In this document: in pieces, positions 34,637 through 44,062 of the stretch
Layout: every line of letters begins with the position of its first letter
Numbering within the stretch: position 1 is the stretch's first letter
DNA from: Vitreoscilla filiformis
GTDB taxonomy: Bacteria > Pseudomonadota > Gammaproteobacteria > Burkholderiales > Burkholderiaceae_C
DNA: 64,000 nt
Assembly (NCBI RefSeq): GCF_002222655.1
Contig: NZ_CP022423.1
Span: 3,162,001-3,226,000, forward strand
Direction of reading: 5' to 3'
Made by a program: the position numbers and the translations under genes
The notes under the pieces: model-generated
The model's database searches: none
Told to the model about the DNA's origin: nothing
What the model saw: only the letters and a program-made list of their open reading frames with translations

Positions 34637-36101
34637 CGCTGTTGCTTTGCACTTCCACGACCAGCCGGATTTGCGTGCCCGGGAGCCGCTGCCGCAGCCA
34701 GTCTTCGATCTTGGTGCGCTCTGCGGCGCTGATCGGGCGGTTCACCCCGAGGTTCAGCAACACGTTGGACGATGATGGCACCGCCGCTGGCGCGCTGGCG
34801 GCCTGGGATTCGACCTGCCAATGCAAGGCCTGCGGCGCCAGCCACACCGCCTGAACCTGCGGCAACAAGGCCCGCAGCTCCTGGGGCAGTTGTGCCAATT
34901 GTTGTTGCCGTTCGGTGTGCGCCTGCAATTGGGATCGCAGTTCGGCGATGGTTTGATCGCGGCCTTCCAGGGCTTGTTGGCTCTTGGTGTAGAGATCGCT
35001 CAACAGCCCTGTTTTGAGTTCGGTCACGTCGAGTTTGGCGGAGTCGGCTTGGTGGACATCGAGCCGGGCACGGCTCAGGCCAGCGGCAGCCAGGCGCTCG
35101 GCCACACTCGCCAGCCGCTCGGCGGGGACGTGCTCGCCGACCAAAGTCACGTCGATGGCGCGGGCTTTGGGGTCGATTTGGGTTTGGGTCACGTGGGTGC
35201 GGGGGAAGCTGAACTCCGTGCTCACAAACCGCGCCGCCCGGGACTTGAACACTTCTTCCTGCACCAACTGGTAGGCCAAGAACACGCTGGGCAGCACCGT
35301 GACGACCACAATGGTCATCATGTAACTGCGCACCCGCCGGGCCACGCGGGTGTCCACAAAGGTTTTTTCTTGGACGTGGAAGGCGCGTGTCACCAGCGCA
35401 GCGGCCACGGCGATGAACACGCTGTTGATGGCGAACAGGTAAAACGCCCCGAAGAAAAAGGTGGCGTTGGCGTTGGCCAGGCCGTAGCCGGCGGTACACA
35501 AGGGCGGCATCAGCGCTGTGGCGATGGCCACACCGGGGATGACGTTGGATTTTTCCCGGCGCGTCAAGCCGATGATGCCGGCCAAGCCACCAAGCAGGGC
35601 GATCAGCACATCCCAGATGGTCGGTGTGGTGCGCGCCAGCAGCTCGGACTGGGCGGCACTCAGCGGCGTGAGGGCGAAATACAGCGTGGAGGTCAACAGC
35701 GCCAGCAGCACCGCCACGCCGAGGTTTTTGAGTGATTCGCGCATCAACTGAAAATCGTTGATGCCCACCCCGTAGCCCAGGCCCATGAGCGGGCCCATCA
35801 GGGGAGAAATGAGCATGGCGCCGATGATCACCGCCGTCGAGTTGACGTTCAGCCCCACCGAGGCCATGACGATGGCCAACACCAGCACCCACAGGTTGGT
35901 GCCGCGCATTTCGACGCCTTGGCGCAAGGTGTGGTCGATCACCTCGTCCGGGGCTTTGTCCTCGCTCAGATGGAAGCGGTGCAGGGTCTGGCGGCGCCAG
36001 TAGCGCAACAACGGGCCCAGTCCCTCGTGGGGCGCGGGCGGTTGTTCAATGTCGGGTAAGGGAGACAGCGGGGACGGATGAGAACGGGTCTGGCGACGCA
36101 C
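34623..36101 (-). CDS. DUF389 (TIGR00341-type) membrane protein
   Basis: A membrane protein of about 492 residues if started at the GTG at 36101, which has AAGGTG six bases ahead; the start is uncertain, as there is no good ATG. The DUF389 block NSTAVIIGAMLISPLMGPLMGLG opens a region of six membrane helices with TALMPPLCTAGYGLANAN. The C-terminal ~190 residues form a soluble helical and ACT-like domain with a Gln/Leu/Arg coiled coil. Function is unknown; transport is often suggested. It lies 37 bases after the DUF1854 gene, and its end overlaps the patatin gene by 14 bases. Confidence 0.82.
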   Translation of the reverse strand: MRRQTRSHPSPLSPLPDIEQPPAPHEGLGPLLRYWRRQTLHRFHLSEDKAPDEVIDHTLRQGVEMRGTNLWVLVLAIVMASVGLNVNSTAVIIGAMLISPLMGPLMGLGYGVGINDFQLMRESLKNLGVAVLLALLTSTLYFALTPLSAAQSELLARTTPTIWDVLIALLGGLAGIIGLTRREKSNVIPGVAIATALMPPLCTAGYGLANANATFFFGAFYLFAINSVFIAVAAALVTRAFHVQEKTFVDTRVARRVRSYMMTIVVVTVLPSVFLAYQLVQEEVFKSRAARFVSTEFSFPRTHVTQTQIDPKARAIDVTLVGEHVPAERLASVAERLAAAGLSRARLDVHQADSAKLDVTELKTGLLSDLYTKSQQALEGRDQTIAELRSQLQAHTERQQQLAQLPQELRALLPQVQAVWLAPQALHWQVESQAASAPAAVPSSSNVLLNLGVNRPISAAERTKIEDWLRQRLPGTQIRLVVEVQSNSVKAK

Positions 36102-36138
36102 AGGGCACACCTTGGGGCGATGAACACGGTTCGCAGTG

Positions 36139-36609
36139 TCAGAGAAAACGCTCCAACAACCTCCGCGACCCCCGATCCAACCCGAACCGATCCGCCACCA
36201 CAAAATGCAGCCCGTGCCCGCTGGCGATCAGCAAACGCCCCGGCTCGGGCAAGCGGCGGATGTCCTCCTCGGCTTTGAGCAGCAGCGTGGTGCGGCCCCG
36301 GTCGGTTTGCACGTCCCACTGGCTCGGCGTGGCAAAGGTGCTCACGCTCACAATGCGCTCAATCACCGGCAGGCACTCGCGCTGCGCCAGCGCCTCCTCC
36401 AGCACCTGACGCGCCGCCGTCGGCAACTCGTCCAGGTGATTCACCCACAGCCGCTCGCGCCCGTCGCTGCCCACCAAAGAAATGTGCGCTTGGGGCTCGG
36501 CCAGCGGGAAGGCGCGCACGGGGCTGATGTCCTCGTGGCGCACGCCGTCGGCGGTGGTGAGAACGAGGCGGCCAAAGGCGTCGCGGGTCAACGTGATGTC
36601 AAGGCTCAT
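36139..36609 (-). CDS. cyanophycin metabolism-associated DUF1854 family protein
   Basis: A 156-residue soluble protein from the ATG at 36609 with AAGGAG upstream. The DUF1854 marks are DGVRHEDISPVRAFPLAEP, SLVGSDGRE, RECLPVIERIVSVS and the late VVADRFGLDRGSRRLLERFL. It follows the ABC exporter gene by 13 bases and is certainly in the same transcript. Such DUF1854-ABC pairs occur next to cyanophycin synthetase genes; the biochemical role is not known. Confidence 0.87.
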   Translation of the reverse strand: MSLDITLTRDAFGRLVLTTADGVRHEDISPVRAFPLAEPQAHISLVGSDGRERLWVNHLDELPTAARQVLEEALAQRECLPVIERIVSVSTFATPSQWDVQTDRGRTTLLLKAEEDIRRLPEPGRLLIASGHGLHFVVADRFGLDRGSRRLLERFL

Positions 36610-36622
36610 GGATGCGGCTCCT

Positions 36623-38920
36623 TCACGCGGCAGTGTGGGCATTGGGCTGCGGCACTTGATGCGCCAACAACGCGGCTTCGTGCTCCAAGCCCCCTTCGCC
36701 ATCGGCTTCAGCCCGGCGAGCCTGGGCTTCGTACAGACGCCAGTACGCGCCTTGCGCCGCCATCAACGCATCGTGCGGGCCCACTTCGACCACCTCGCCG
36801 CGATCCATCACCACCAAGCGATCCGCCTTGCGCAACGTGGACAGCCGGTGCGCAATGGCAATCGTGGTGCGGCCTTGGACGAGGTTGTCCAGCGCCTTTT
36901 GGATTTCCTTCTCGGTTTCGGTGTCCACCGCCGAGGTGGCTTCGTCGAGGATGAGGATGGCCGGGTCGATCAACAGCGCCCGGGCAATGCTGATGCGCTG
37001 TCGCTCCCCACCCGACAAACCTTGGCCGCGCTCGCCCACCAGCGAGTCATACCCTTGCGGCAAGCGCAGGATGAACTCGTGGGCGTGCGCAGCGCGGGCA
37101 GCGGCGATGATTTGTTCGCGGGTGGCGTCCGGCTTGCCGTAAGCGATGTTCTCGGCGATGGTGCCAAAAAACAAAAACGGCTCTTGCAGCACCAGGCCAA
37201 TGTGGCGGCGATAGTCACCCACGGCGTAGCGGCGAATGTCCGTGCCATCGACGAGGATGGCGCCCTCGGTCACGTCATAAAACCGGCAGATCAAGTTGAC
37301 CAGCGTGCTCTTGCCCGAACCGCTGTGCCCCACCAGGCCGATCATTTCACCGGGGCGAATGTCCAAGTTCAAACCCCGGATCACCGAGCGGTTGCCGTAG
37401 CGGAACCCAATGTCGCGGATCGTCACCGCGCCTTGCAGCCGCGCCGCCGAGGGCACAGGCTGCGCCGGCTCGGGCACGTTGGAGACGTGATCCAGGATGT
37501 CAAAAATGCGCTTGGCCCCGGCAGCGGCTTTTTGCGTCACCGACACGATGCGGCTCATCGAATCCAAACGCCCATAAAACCGCCCGATGTAGGCCAGGAA
37601 CGCCGACAGCACGCCCACCGTGATGTCCCCCCGGCTCACCTGCCAGATGCCAAAGGCCCAGACCACCAGCAACCCCATGTCGGTCAACAGCGTGACGGTG
37701 GGGGAGAACAAGCTCCAGGTTTTGTTCAGCTTGTCATTGACCGCCAAGTTTTGCTGGTTGGCCTCTTTGAACCGCCCCGACTCGCGCTTTTCCTGCGCAA
37801 ACGCCTTGACCACACGAATGCCCGGAATCGTGTCCGCCAGCACGTTGGTCACATCACCCCAAACGCGGTCGATTTTTTCGAAACCGGTGCGCAGCCGGTC
37901 GCGCACGGTGTGGATCATCCAAGCGATGAAGGGCAGCGGCAGCAGCGTCACCAGCGCCAGCCAAGGATTGATGGAGAACAGGATGATCGAAGTCATCAGC
38001 AGCATCAGCACATCGGTGGCGAAATCCAGCGCGTGCAGCGACAGAAACACCGAGATGCGATCCGTTTCCGAGCCGACGCGGGAAATCAAATCCCCCGTGC
38101 GCTTGGCGCCGAAGTAATCGAGCGACAGGGTCATCAAATGATCGAACGTTGTGGTGCGCAAGTCGGCGGCGATGCGCTCGCTCACCAGCGCCAAGATCCA
38201 GGTGCGCGCCCAACCCAAGCCCCACGCCAGTAAACCCGAACCGAGCAAGCCCGCCAGCAACAGCAGCACATAACCGGTGTCGATTTGCTGCCCGCTCTGG
38301 AACGGAATCAGCACCTCGTCCATCAGCGGAATCGTCAGGTACGGTGGCACCAAGGTGGCCCCCGTGCTGGCCAGCATCAGCAGAAAACCCGCCAGCAACT
38401 GGCCCTGATACGGCTTGGCAAACCGCCCCAAGCGCAGCAGCACCCACGTGGACGGCGGCGTGTTGAGTTCACGCTCACAGGCGGGGCATTCGTCGCTTTC
38501 GGGTGGCAGCGGCGCGTGGCAGGTGGGGCACAACGCGGGGTCGTTCGCTTCGGTGGTGGCGCCGCGTGCCAGCTCGTCCAGCCGCTGTTCAAACCGCCGC
38601 ACAAAACGCAGCGCTTGCACGTTGAGCGCCAGCGTGCAGCGCCATGCCATCACGCGCTCGGTTTCGGTTTGCAGCGTCAGGGTGGCGATGCCGGCGTGGT
38701 CGTGGTGACGCAGTTGCAACCCGGTGCGCAGCGGCCAACTTTGCCACTCGGAAGCCCCGGCCATGCGGGCCAACAGGCGCTGATCGGTCAGCACCAACTG
38801 GCCGCTGGCGAAGTGCAGCCGGTCGTTGAGGTCAACGTCACAGCGGGCGATGACGTTTTCGGCACACGCCAGCGGCACCTCATTGGCACCCACAACAGGT
38901 TCTGAAGAAGAAGAATGCAT
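36623..38920 (-). CDS. cyanophycin-associated ABC transporter, zinc-ribbon/permease/ATPase fusion
   Basis: A 765-residue half-transporter. Residues ~1-120 form a soluble domain, then a double-CxxC zinc ribbon (CPTCHAPLPPESDECPAC). Six membrane helices of an ABC type-1 exporter domain follow (about 165-450). The nucleotide-binding domain has Walker A GHSGSGKST, signature LSGGERQ, Walker B ILILDEATS and the H-loop AHRLST. This N-terminal ribbon is typical of the ABC protein linked to cyanophycin synthetase loci. The direction suggests export; the substrate is unknown. It is divergent from the cphA pair across 177 bases and co-transcribed with DUF1854. Confidence 0.88.
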   Translation of the reverse strand: MHSSSSEPVVGANEVPLACAENVIARCDVDLNDRLHFASGQLVLTDQRLLARMAGASEWQSWPLRTGLQLRHHDHAGIATLTLQTETERVMAWRCTLALNVQALRFVRRFEQRLDELARGATTEANDPALCPTCHAPLPPESDECPACERELNTPPSTWVLLRLGRFAKPYQGQLLAGFLLMLASTGATLVPPYLTIPLMDEVLIPFQSGQQIDTGYVLLLLAGLLGSGLLAWGLGWARTWILALVSERIAADLRTTTFDHLMTLSLDYFGAKRTGDLISRVGSETDRISVFLSLHALDFATDVLMLLMTSIILFSINPWLALVTLLPLPFIAWMIHTVRDRLRTGFEKIDRVWGDVTNVLADTIPGIRVVKAFAQEKRESGRFKEANQQNLAVNDKLNKTWSLFSPTVTLLTDMGLLVVWAFGIWQVSRGDITVGVLSAFLAYIGRFYGRLDSMSRIVSVTQKAAAGAKRIFDILDHVSNVPEPAQPVPSAARLQGAVTIRDIGFRYGNRSVIRGLNLDIRPGEMIGLVGHSGSGKSTLVNLICRFYDVTEGAILVDGTDIRRYAVGDYRRHIGLVLQEPFLFFGTIAENIAYGKPDATREQIIAAARAAHAHEFILRLPQGYDSLVGERGQGLSGGERQRISIARALLIDPAILILDEATSAVDTETEKEIQKALDNLVQGRTTIAIAHRLSTLRKADRLVVMDRGEVVEVGPHDALMAAQGAYWRLYEAQARRAEADGEGGLEHEAALLAHQVPQPNAHTAA

Positions 38921-39097
38921 GGCAGCGACCACCAACCCCAACACAGCAAAAGCTTCGGATTCTGCGCCAACACCTTCCCAAACCCAGCGACTTCATCCCT
39001 GGTGGATGCGCTGAGACCCCAACGTCAAGCGCAGAATCACCCAGAATCCCCATTGCGGGGACACTTGTTCCCCTTGTTTGTACCTCTCACCCGCTCT

Positions 39098-41314
39098 ATG
39101 AACACCGCACCTCGACGAGACATCACCCTTGAGCGCATCACCTATCTGCGCGGCCCCAACATCTGGACGTACCGGCCGGTGATGGAAGTCTGGCTGGATT
39201 TGGGCGAGCTGGAAGACTACCCCTCCAACCTGCTGCCCGGCTTCAATGACCGCCTGTTGGCCCTGCTGCCCGCGTTGGAGGAACACCACTGCGGCGTCGG
39301 GGAACGCGGTGGTTTCATCCAGCGCCTGCGGGAAGGGACGTGGGCCGGGCACATCCTCGAACACTGCGTCATTGAGCTGCTCAACCTGGCGGGCATGCCC
39401 ACCGGCTTTGGTCAAACGCGCAGCACCAGCCGCCACGGCGTTTACCGCATGGTGTTCCGCGCCCGCAACGAAGAAGTGGGGCGCGTCGCCCTGCAACAAG
39501 GCCACGCGCTGCTGAGTGCGGCGCTCAACGATGAAGCCTTCGCGGTGCCCGCTGCCGTCGAGGCCATTCGCCAAGCCATCGACGATTGTTACCTCGGCCC
39601 GTCCACCGCCAGCATCGTGGCGGCGGCGACGGATCGCGGCATCCCGCACATCCGCTTGAACGATGGCAACTTGGTGCAACTCGGCCATGGTGCGCGCCAG
39701 CGCCGCATCTGGACAGCCGAAACCGACCTGACCAGCGCAATCGCCGAAAACATCGCCTGCGACAAGGATCTGACCAAAACCTTGTTGACCTCGGTCGGCG
39801 TGCCCGTGCCCGAAGGTCAGGTGGTGGACAGCCCCGCCGAAGCCTGGGAAGCCGCCGAAGACATCGGCCTGCCCGTGGTGGTCAAGCCCACCGACGGCAA
39901 CCATGGCCGGGGTGTGAGCCTCGATCTGCGCACCCGCGAGGAGGTGGAAGCCGCGTGGCCCATCGCCGATGCGGAAGGTAGCGAGGTGATCGTCGAGCGC
40001 TACATCCGGGGCGATGAACACCGGGTGTTGGTGGTGGGCGGCAAGGTCGTGGCGGCCACACGCGGCGAAAGTCTGTGGATCACCGGCGATGGCCGCTCCA
40101 CCGTGGTGCAGCTCATCGACAGCCAGCTCAACACCGACCCGCGTCGCGGCGAGGCCGAGGAGTTTCCGCTCGAAACCATCAAGCTGGATCGCGAGCCGGT
40201 GATTCGCCTGGTGCTGGAACGCCAAGGCTTGACCGGGGAATCGGTGCCCGCTGCGGGCCGTGAAGTGTTGGTGCAACGCAACGGCAACCTCACCATCGAT
40301 TGCACCGATGACGTCCACCCGGATGTGGCCCAAATCGTCAGCTTGGCCGCCCGCGTGGTCGGGCTGGACATCGCCGGCATCGACCTGGTGACCACCGACA
40401 TCGGCAAACCCCTGGCCGAAACGGGCGGGGCCATCGTCGAAGTCAACGCCGGGCCGGGGCTGCTGATGCACCTCAAGCCCGCTGAAGGCCAACCGCGCCC
40501 GGTCGGCCAAGCCATCGTCGATCACCTGTTCCCCGATGGCGACGCCGAACCGCACATTGGCCGCATTCCCGTCGTCGGCGTGGCCGGCACGCGCCGCAGC
40601 AGCTTGATCGCCCGCGCCGTGGCTTGGCTCATCCACTTGAGTGGCCGCCACACCGCGCTGGCCTGCGACGACGGCCTGTTCGCCGGCAACCGCCGCATTG
40701 AGCGCGCCCGCTTCCGCAACAACCACCAGTTCTGGGACGCGGGCCACCGCCTGCTGATGAACCGCGAGGCCCGCGCCGCCGTGTTCCAAAACCCGCCGGC
40801 CCTGATCCTCGACGATGGTTTGCCGTACGACCGCTGCCACGTCGGCCTGGTGACCGATTTCGACGGCTTCACCGGCCTGGAACACCACGATGTGCGCGAC
40901 GCCGAGCAGCTCTACAAGGTGTTGCGCACCCAAATCGACGTGGTGTTTGCCGACGGCGCCGGCGTGCTCAATGCCGACGAAGCCGCCGTGCTGTCCCTGG
41001 CCGAACTGTGCGACGGCGAGGTGGTGCTTTACACCCAACAAGGAGCCGATGGGCTGTCGGCGGCGGTGCGTGATCACCTGGCTGCGGGCGGTCGGGCAGC
41101 GGTGCTGCGCCACGGTTGCGTGCGGTTGGTCAGCGCCCAGGGCGAACAACTCGGCGTGGACGCTCGCAAAGTGCTGGCCCGCCACGGTTTGGCCGACGAT
41201 GCCGCTTACACCGAGGCCCTGTTGGCCGCTGCGGCCACGGCCTGGGCGTTTGGCATCTCGCCCGAACTGATCGGTGCCGGACTGGAGACGTTTGAACTGC
41301 ACGCCCCCGCCTGA
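39098..41314 (+). CDS. cyanophycin synthetase paralogue with degenerate Mur-ligase half (CphA2/CphA'-like)
   Basis: A 738-residue CphA-family protein. The N-terminal domain (ITYLRGPNIWTYRPVMEV) and the ATP-grasp domain (LPVVVKPTDGNHGRGV, GGAIVEVNAGPGLLMHL) are intact. In the Mur-ligase-like half the expected GTNGKTT P-loop reads GTRRSSLIA at about residues 496-504, and ~120 residues of the usual length are missing. The second ATP site should therefore be inactive. Cyanobacterial CphA2 has this condition and polymerises beta-Asp-Arg dipeptides with one active site. A parallel role here is inference; an accessory subunit is the alternative. It is 90 bases before the complete cphA. Confidence 0.88.
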   Translation: MNTAPRRDITLERITYLRGPNIWTYRPVMEVWLDLGELEDYPSNLLPGFNDRLLALLPALEEHHCGVGERGGFIQRLREGTWAGHILEHCVIELLNLAGMPTGFGQTRSTSRHGVYRMVFRARNEEVGRVALQQGHALLSAALNDEAFAVPAAVEAIRQAIDDCYLGPSTASIVAAATDRGIPHIRLNDGNLVQLGHGARQRRIWTAETDLTSAIAENIACDKDLTKTLLTSVGVPVPEGQVVDSPAEAWEAAEDIGLPVVVKPTDGNHGRGVSLDLRTREEVEAAWPIADAEGSEVIVERYIRGDEHRVLVVGGKVVAATRGESLWITGDGRSTVVQLIDSQLNTDPRRGEAEEFPLETIKLDREPVIRLVLERQGLTGESVPAAGREVLVQRNGNLTIDCTDDVHPDVAQIVSLAARVVGLDIAGIDLVTTDIGKPLAETGGAIVEVNAGPGLLMHLKPAEGQPRPVGQAIVDHLFPDGDAEPHIGRIPVVGVAGTRRSSLIARAVAWLIHLSGRHTALACDDGLFAGNRRIERARFRNNHQFWDAGHRLLMNREARAAVFQNPPALILDDGLPYDRCHVGLVTDFDGFTGLEHHDVRDAEQLYKVLRTQIDVVFADGAGVLNADEAAVLSLAELCDGEVVLYTQQGADGLSAAVRDHLAAGGRAAVLRHGCVRLVSAQGEQLGVDARKVLARHGLADDAAYTEALLAAAATAWAFGISPELIGAGLETFELHAPA

Positions 41315-41404
41315 CTGTCGTCTGGTTTTTCCCCTTCCCCACAGCGGCAAGGGGGCCTGCGGGCCTCTTTGACCGCGTTCTGAAGCTGTATTGCCCCTCC
41401 CGCC

Positions 41405-43978
41405 ATGGACATCTCCCGCATCCGCGCCCTGCGTGGCCCCAATCTCTGGAGCCGCCACACCGCCGTCGAAGCCATCGTCGCCTGCGAGCCTCACGAATGT
41501 GCGTTGACCGATCTGCCCGGCTTTGAAGCCCGCTTGCGTGCCCTGTTCCCAGGTCTGGGTGCGCTGCGCCAAGCGCCGGAACAGTCGTCGCTGGCCCATG
41601 TGCTGGAAACCGCCACCTTGGCGCTGCAAGCCCAAGCGGGCTGCCCGGTGAGCTTTTCGCGCACCACGCAGACGGTTGAAGCCGGCACCTACCAGGTGGT
41701 GGTCGAGTACAGCGAAGAGCCGGTCGGGCGCAAAGCCTTGGCCGCTGCCGAAGCCCTGATCCAAGCCGCCCTCAGCGAAGGCAGTTTCGACGTCGATGCC
41801 ACCTTGGCCGAGCTGCGTGAACTCGATGAGGATGTGCGTTTGGGCCCGTCCACTGGCAGCATCGTGCAAGCGGCGGTGGCGCGGGGCATCCCGTTCCGGC
41901 GCCTGACCTCGGGCTCGTTGGTGCAACTGGGCTGGGGCAGCAAGGCCCGGCGCATTTGGGCAGCGGAGGTCGATTCGACCAGCGCCGTGTCCGAATCCAT
42001 CGCCCAAGACAAGGATTTGACCAAGACGCTGCTGCGCGCCGCTGGCGTGCCCGTGCCGCTGGGCCGGCCGGTGGATTCGGTGGATGAGGCTTGGGAGGTG
42101 GCGCAGGAGATCGGCCTGCCGGTCGTGCTCAAGCCGCAAGACGGCAACCAGGGCAAGGGCGTGACGGTGAACATCGTCAGCCGCGAACACCTGGAAGTCG
42201 CCTACAAAGCGGCCGAAGACATCGGCCAAGTCATGGTCGAAAAATACCTGCCGGGCAGCGATTTCCGCTTGCTGGTGGTCGGTAACAAGCTGGTGGCCGC
42301 CGCCCGACGCGATCCGCCGCAGGTGATCGGCGATGGTATCCACACGGTGCGCCAACTGGTCGAGCAGGTCAACGCCGACCCGCGCCGGGGCGACGGCCAT
42401 GCCACTTCGCTCACCAAAATCCGCTTCGACGACATCGCCGTGGCCCGTCTGGCGCTGCAAGACTTGCAACCGGATTCGGTGCCCGAGAAGGGCCGGCGCG
42501 TCATTCTGCGCAACAACGCCAACCTCTCGACCGGCGGCACCGCCACCGATGTGACCGACGATGTGCATCCAGAAGTGGCCGCCCGCGCCGTGGCCGCTGC
42601 GCAGATGATCGGCCTGGACATCTGCGGCGTGGACGTGGTGTGCGAAAACGTCATCCGCCCGCTGGAAGAACAAAGCGGCGGCATCGTGGAAGTCAACGCC
42701 GCGCCGGGGCTGCGCATGCACCTCTCGCCCAGCTTTGGCAAGGGCCGGGCGGTGGGTGAAGCCGTGATCAACCACCTGTACGCCCCGGGCGAAGACGGGC
42801 GCATCCCGGTGATTGCCGTCACCGGCACCAACGGCAAGACCACCACCACCCGTTTGGTGACACACCTGCTGGCCGCCAGCGGCCTGCGCGTCGGCATGAC
42901 GAACACCGATGGCGTGCATGTGAATGGTCGCCAGATCGATTCGGGCGATTGTTCCGGCCCGAAAAGCGCCCGCAACGTGCTGATGAATCCGGACGTGGAC
43001 GCTGCGGTGTTCGAAACCGCCCGAGGCGGCATCCTGCGCGAAGGCTTGGGCTACGACCGCTGCCAAGTGGCCGTCGTCACCAACATCGGCGCGGGCGATC
43101 ACCTGGGCCTGAACTACATCACCACGGTGGAAGATTTGGCGGTGTTGAAGCGCGTGATCGTACAAAACGTCGCGCCCAACGGCTACGCCGTGCTCAACGC
43201 CACCGACGCGCACTGCGTGCCCATGGCCAAGGTCTGCCCCGGCGACGTGATTTACTTCGCGCCGGATCGCCATCATCCCGTGCTGGCCACGCACCGGGCG
43301 CAGGGCAAGCGCTGCATTTACGTGGAGAACGGCCACATCGTCGCCTGCGAGGGCAACTGGCGCGAGAACCTGCCGCTGGCCGAAGTGCCGCTGACTCGCG
43401 GTGGCCTCATCACCTTCCAGATTGAAAACGCCATGGCCGCTGTGGGCGCCGCATGGGGTGTGGGCCTGAGCTGGGACGCCATCCGCGCCGGCCTGGCCAG
43501 CTTCGTCAGCGACAGCGACAACGCCCCTGGCCGCTTCAACTTGATGGACTACCACGGCGCAACCCTCATCGCCGACTACGGCCACAACCCGGACGCCATG
43601 CGCGCCTTGGTGTCCGCCGTGAACGCGCTGCCGGGGCAACGGCGCTCGGTGGTGATTTCGGGCGCGGGGGATCGCCGCGACGAGGACATCCGCGAGCAAA
43701 CCCAAATCCTGGGTGCGGCGTTCGACGACGTGATCCTGTACCAAGACGCCTGCCAGCGTGGCCGCGAAGACGGCGAAGTGCTGGGCTTGTTGCGCCAAGG
43801 GCTGGAAGGCGCCCCGCGCACCACGCACACCGAGGAAGTGCGCGGCGAGTTTGCGGCCATCGACCGGGCGCTGTCGCGGCTGCGTCCGGGGGATTTGTGC
43901 CTGGTGCTGGTGGATCAGGTGGAGGAAGCGCTGGCGCATTTGGCCCAACGCATGGGGGAACCGCCGCTGGGGGCTTGA
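41405..43978 (+). CDS. cphA: cyanophycin synthetase
   Basis: Builds cyanophycin (multi-L-arginyl-poly-L-aspartate) by alternate ATP-dependent addition of Asp and Arg. The 857 residues are near the usual length. Domains are an N-terminal region, a glutathione-synthetase-like ATP-grasp domain (LPVVLKPQDGNQGKGV, GGIVEVNAAPGLRMHL) and a Mur-ligase-like domain with an intact P-loop (TGTNGKTTTTRL, K478). GDRRDEDIRE lies toward the C-terminus. With the paralogue upstream and the DUF1854-ABC pair divergent, this is a nitrogen-storage locus. No cyanophycinase or dipeptidase gene is in the window. Confidence 0.95.
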   Translation: MDISRIRALRGPNLWSRHTAVEAIVACEPHECALTDLPGFEARLRALFPGLGALRQAPEQSSLAHVLETATLALQAQAGCPVSFSRTTQTVEAGTYQVVVEYSEEPVGRKALAAAEALIQAALSEGSFDVDATLAELRELDEDVRLGPSTGSIVQAAVARGIPFRRLTSGSLVQLGWGSKARRIWAAEVDSTSAVSESIAQDKDLTKTLLRAAGVPVPLGRPVDSVDEAWEVAQEIGLPVVLKPQDGNQGKGVTVNIVSREHLEVAYKAAEDIGQVMVEKYLPGSDFRLLVVGNKLVAAARRDPPQVIGDGIHTVRQLVEQVNADPRRGDGHATSLTKIRFDDIAVARLALQDLQPDSVPEKGRRVILRNNANLSTGGTATDVTDDVHPEVAARAVAAAQMIGLDICGVDVVCENVIRPLEEQSGGIVEVNAAPGLRMHLSPSFGKGRAVGEAVINHLYAPGEDGRIPVIAVTGTNGKTTTTRLVTHLLAASGLRVGMTNTDGVHVNGRQIDSGDCSGPKSARNVLMNPDVDAAVFETARGGILREGLGYDRCQVAVVTNIGAGDHLGLNYITTVEDLAVLKRVIVQNVAPNGYAVLNATDAHCVPMAKVCPGDVIYFAPDRHHPVLATHRAQGKRCIYVENGHIVACEGNWRENLPLAEVPLTRGGLITFQIENAMAAVGAAWGVGLSWDAIRAGLASFVSDSDNAPGRFNLMDYHGATLIADYGHNPDAMRALVSAVNALPGQRRSVVISGAGDRRDEDIREQTQILGAAFDDVILYQDACQRGREDGEVLGLLRQGLEGAPRTTHTEEVRGEFAAIDRALSRLRPGDLCLVLVDQVEEALAHLAQRMGEPPLGA

Positions 43979-44062
43979 GTCACACAGGCCAAGGCAAGGG
44001 CACGGCCTCGCTGGAGGCGGGGCGAACCACGCCACGTTCACCGTCACCACGGAGCCTGCTTG

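Noticed and set aside
36482..38233. Plus-strand frame of 583 codons
   Set aside because: Antisense of the ABC exporter, whose Walker and signature motifs are intact on the other strand.
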